A stretch of 64,000 nucleotides of DNA. Origin: Paludibacteraceae bacterium. GTDB taxonomy: Bacteria; Bacteroidota; Bacteroidia; Bacteroidales; Paludibacteraceae. Location of the stretch: contig JAFXPY010000024.1 of the NCBI GenBank assembly GCA_017527495.1, forward strand, positions 25,763 to 89,762, written 5' to 3'. A model generated the notes under the pieces. That model was not told where the DNA came from and made no database searches. It saw only the letters and a program-made list of their open reading frames with translations. Each line of letters begins with the position of its first letter. The first letter of the stretch is position 1. Both the position numbers and the translations under genes were made by a program. Shown here in pieces: positions 61,552 to 64,000 of the stretch.

Positions 61552-63492
61552 CTATACATTAGTCATTTGTGCGACTTCGTCATTGATTTTCTTTGCAAAG
61601 TCGTCTATTGTCATTTTGCCTTGGTCGCCTTCGCCTTGCTTACGCACAGCCACCATTCTGTCTTGTGCTTCTTGTTCGCCGACAACAAGCAGATAAGGTA
61701 TGCGTTTCAACTCATTATCGCGTATCTTGCGACCTATTTTTTCGTTTCGGTCGTCAACAATAACGCGTACATCTTGTGCCTCGAGTTGTTTCTTTACCTC
61801 ATAGGCATAATCATTTGATTTTTCAGAGACAGGCAATACAACGACTTGATCCGGCGTGAGCCATAATGGGAATTTACCTGCTGTATGTTCAATCAGCACT
61901 GCCACAAAGCGTTCCAGGCTTCCGAATGGTGCTCGGTGAATCATCACAGGACGATGTTTCTGGTTGTCCTCGCCGGTGTATTCAAGTTCAAAACGCTCAG
62001 GCAGGTTATAGTCAACCTGTATTGTTCCTAACTGCCAGCGGCGTCCGAGTGCGTCTTTTACCATAAAGTCGAGTTTCGGCCCATAGAATGCGGCTTCGCC
62101 ATATTCAACATGTGCTTCCATGCCTTTTTCCTCGCATGCCTCAATAATTGCACGCTCGGCTTTCTCCCACACTTCGTCAGAGCCTACATATTTCTCGTGG
62201 TTATTAGGGTCGCGCAAGGAGATTTGAGCCTCGAAATTGTCGAAATGCAATGCCTTAAAGATGATTTGGATAATCTCCATTACCTTGATAAACTCGTCTT
62301 TCACTTGGTCTGGACGGCAGAATATATGTGCGTCGTCTTGTGTGAATGAGCGCACGCGTGTCAGTCCGTGAAGTTCGCCCGATTGCTCATAACGATAGAC
62401 CGTTCCGAATTCGGCACAACGGAAAGGCAGGTCTTTGTATGAGCGCGGTGAGTTTTTGTATATTGCGCAGTGGTGAGGGCAGTTCATTGGTTTGAGCAAA
62501 TATACTTCGCCTTCTTCAGGTGTGGTGATAGGTTGGAAAGAGTCTTTGCCATAGTGATCCCAGTGGCCGGAAGTTACATAGAGATTTTTCGAACCGATAT
62601 GCGGGGTGATTACCTGCTGATAGCCATAGCGTTTTTGTATTTTTTTGAGGAAGTCTTCAAGACGCAGACGCAGAGCGGTACCTTTTGGCAACCAGATAGG
62701 CAGACCTTTGCCCACCATGTCGGAGAACATAAAGAGTTCTAATTCTTTACCTATCTTGCGGTGGTCGCGTTTCTTGGCTTCTTCGAGCAAGGTGAGATAC
62801 TCATCCAGCATTTTTTGCTTCGGGAAAGTGATACCATAGATACGGGTCATCATAGGTCGTTTCTCGTCGCCGCGCCAATAGGCAGCACTGACAGAGAGAA
62901 CTTTTATTGCTTTGATTGGTGCTGTTGAAGGAATATGTGGTCCGCGACATAGATCAGTAAAGGCACCTTGTGTATATGTGCTTATTGTTCCGTCTTCAAG
63001 GTCGGCAATGAGTTCGCATTTGTATTCTTGACCACGCTCACCAAACCACTTCAAGGCATCGGCCTTGCTTATCTCGCGGCGTTGGAGTGTTTCTTTTTTC
63101 TGAGCCAACTCTTTCATCTTAGCCTCAATAGTAGGCAGGTCTGATTCTTTGATAACTTGTCCGTCAGCAGGATAGACATCATAGTAGAAACCGTTTTCTA
63201 TTGCCGGACCTATACCAAATTGAATACCGGGATAAAGCTCTTGCAATGCCTCTGCCATAAGGTGAGAACTTGTGTGCCAAAATGCATGTTTTGCTTCTGC
63301 GTCGTCCCATTTGTGCAAACGCAATGTGCAGTCTTGATTGATAGGTAGTGTGAGGTCTTGTTGAACACCATTTACTGTTGCAGCCAACACATCGGCTGCT
63401 AATCGCGGGCTAATAGATTCAGCCACTTCAAGGGCGGTTACGCCCTCTGCGTACTCGCGTACGCTTCCATCTGGAAAAGTAATTTTAATCAT
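61552..63492 (-). CDS. thrS: Threonyl-tRNA synthetase
   Basis: The protein has 646 residues with the standard order. It has an N-terminal TGS domain ([20 protein letters not shown]), and an editing domain with the zinc-binding '[11 protein letters not shown]' (about 73-83) and '[13 protein letters not shown]'. The class II catalytic core has motif 2 '[20 protein letters not shown]' (about 357-376) and zinc ligands in '[10 protein letters not shown]'. A C-terminal anticodon-binding domain is the last part. It charges tRNA-Thr and edits mischarged Ser-tRNA. It has its own consensus promoter. No T-box leader is expected in this phylum and none is seen. Confidence 0.98.
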   Translation of the reverse strand: MIKITFPDGSVREYAEGVTALEVAESISPRLAADVLAATVNGVQQDLTLPINQDCTLRLHKWDDAEAKHAFWHTSSHLMAEALQELYPGIQFGIGPAIENGFYYDVYPADGQVIKESDLPTIEAKMKELAQKKETLQRREISKADALKWFGERGQEYKCELIADLEDGTISTYTQGAFTDLCRGPHIPSTAPIKAIKVLSVSAAYWRGDEKRPMMTRIYGITFPKQKMLDEYLTLLEEAKKRDHRKIGKELELFMFSDMVGKGLPIWLPKGTALRLRLEDFLKKIQKRYGYQQVITPHIGSKNLYVTSGHWDHYGKDSFQPITTPEEGEVYLLKPMNCPHHCAIYKNSPRSYKDLPFRCAEFGTVYRYEQSGELHGLTRVRSFTQDDAHIFCRPDQVKDEFIKVMEIIQIIFKALHFDNFEAQISLRDPNNHEKYVGSDEVWEKAERAIIEACEEKGMEAHVEYGEAAFYGPKLDFMVKDALGRRWQLGTIQVDYNLPERFELEYTGEDNQKHRPVMIHRAPFGSLERFVAVLIEHTAGKFPLWLTPDQVVVLPVSEKSNDYAYEVKKQLEAQDVRVIVDDRNEKIGRKIRDNELKRIPYLLVVGEQEAQDRMVAVRKQGEGDQGKMTIDDFAKKINDEVAQMTNV

Positions 63493-63543
63493 GATTTATT
63501 TACAAACTTACAAATGTTTGATTGAATTTTTACAATTAGCATG

Positions 63544-63575
63544 CAAAATTACTACATTTTCTTAACAATACCAAA
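63544..63575 (-). promoter_or_regulatory. Promoter of thrS
   Basis: On the minus strand TTTG (63575-63572), 20 bp, then TAATTTTG (63551-63544) form an exact Bacteroidota-type promoter. The leader to the ATG would be about 45 nt. Confidence 0.8.
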
Positions 63576-63579
63576 CACA

Positions 63580-63838
63580 AATTGAAACGAATACCCTAAT
63601 TTGAACAAATTTTGAGAAAACGAACTGAAAAGAATGATTTTTTTAGAAAACGAATTGAACGAATTGAAGCGAATAATTGTCTTTAATTGATGATAATTGA
63701 TGACAAAAAAAGAAAACGAATCGAACGAATTGAAGCGAATTCTCTGCTTTCTCTGTTTTCTCTGCGGACAACTTTTAGAAAACGAATCTGACGAATTAAA
63801 GCGAATAATTGCTTTTAATTGTGCATAATTGTGGGCTA
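63580..63838. repeat. Degenerate repeats of the AATTGAAGCGAAT family
   Basis: Five degenerate copies of a unit like TTTTAGAAAACGAATTGAAC GAATTGAAGCGAAT lie upstream of thrS (near 63580, 63614, 63644, 63711 and 63775). Two of them share a further ATAATTG...TTTAATTG tail. The same core is present at 36301-36418. A 100-codon antisense frame across it encodes only the repeat (NSF/DSF motifs) and is not a gene. Confidence 0.75.
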
Positions 63839-63886
63839 TTCTTTTTATGTACAAAATTGAGAAAAATTAAAGAAAAATTTGACTTA

Positions 63887-63948
63887 TAGGTCAAATTGCA
63901 GGCTAAAAAAAGTTGATATAGTGTCAATAGGTCATTTTGCAGGCTGAA
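63887..63948. repeat. Pair of 21-bp direct repeats
   Basis: TAGGTCAAATTGCAGGCTAAA (63887-63907, given here in full as 21 bp in two parts: TAGGTCAAATT + GCAGGCTAAA) and its near copy with TAGGTCATTTTGCAGGCTGA (63928-63948) lie 41 bp apart. The rest of 63840-64000 shows no gene or promoter that I can support. Confidence 0.5.
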
Positions 63949-64000
63949 GTATGGTTTATTCGCTGATTATGATTATCTTTATGGCTAATTGAAAATCTAA

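Noticed and set aside
63552..63854. 100-codon minus-strand open frame with repeated NSF/DSF motifs upstream of thrS
   Set aside because: It is a translation of the AATTGAAGCGAAT repeat family, overlaps the thrS promoter and has no recognisable protein features.

Overview
The window comes from a bacterium of the order Bacteroidales (Bacteroidota) whose genome is low in GC. The evidence is: several promoters of the Bacteroidota form TTTG-N19/20-TAnnTTTG; a large secreted protein with a type IX secretion (T9SS) C-terminal sorting signal and a second with a shorter, sorting-signal-like tail; a TonB-dependent receptor paired with a surface beta-propeller lipoprotein; bacterial GH3-family proteins; and a short-form QueF. 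T9SS points away from Bacteroides itself, towards a Paludibacteraceae/Porphyromonadaceae-like lineage. No rRNA, tRNA, CRISPR array, insertion sequence or prophage gene was seen.

Layout. (1) 1-8311, plus strand: the tail of an aryl-polyene/flexirubin-type pigment cluster (LolA-like carrier, hot-dog dehydratase, a glycosyltransferase-acyltransferase-FAD oxidoreductase triple fusion, esterase, PaaK-like ligase, MMPL exporter). (2) 8514-17745: a T9SS-secreted pectate-lyase-like protein, pnp and der on opposite strands with separate promoters, then a complete preQ1 set queD-queF-queC-queE with a polysaccharide-deacetylase-like gene coupled to its end. (3) 36182-17760, minus strand: a long surface-polysaccharide operon from one good promoter. 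It holds three UDP-GlcNAc 2-epimerase-type enzymes, two DUF354 proteins, a WlbA-like dehydrogenase, three sugar transferases, a polytopic membrane enzyme, a pyruvyl transferase, a nitroreductase, and an acyl-assembly module (two acyl carrier proteins, a KASIII, an FkbH-like protein, two left-handed-beta-helix acyltransferases). (4) 40565-36479, minus: clpS-clpA-aat, the bacterial N-degron pathway in one operon, followed by a PARG-like macrodomain gene. (5) 57060-41931, minus: dcp, then an export/precursor operon with two Wza-like lipoproteins, a Wzc-like tyrosine kinase with very unusual Tyr/Gly-rich ends, ugd, gmd, fcl, an ABC-2 permease and two GH3-family proteins. (6) 61489-57240, minus: a TonB receptor, a beta-propeller lipoprotein and a secreted surface protein resembling BtuB/BtuG/BtuH-type loci, downstream of thrS (63492-61552).

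How it works together. Regions 3 and 5 supply most of a surface polysaccharide pathway: activated sugars (UDP-uronic acids, GDP-fucose, diacetamido-uronic-acid-type sugars), assembly, decoration with pyruvyl and acyl groups, and export through Wza/Wzc. The initiating phosphoglycosyltransferase, a Wzx flippase and the ATPase partner of the ABC permease are not in the window.

Between operons lie short repeat families: a 14-bp GTGAGAAG-type repeat, an AAGTAAATCGTAAAT repeat, an AATTGAAGCGAAT family, a tandem array of hairpins at 23.3 kb, and a large nested palindrome at 41.8 kb flanked by a 19-bp direct repeat. The most promising leads are the acyl-assembly module in the polysaccharide operon, the Tyr/Gly-rich kinase, the triple fusion, and the N-degron/PARG operon.
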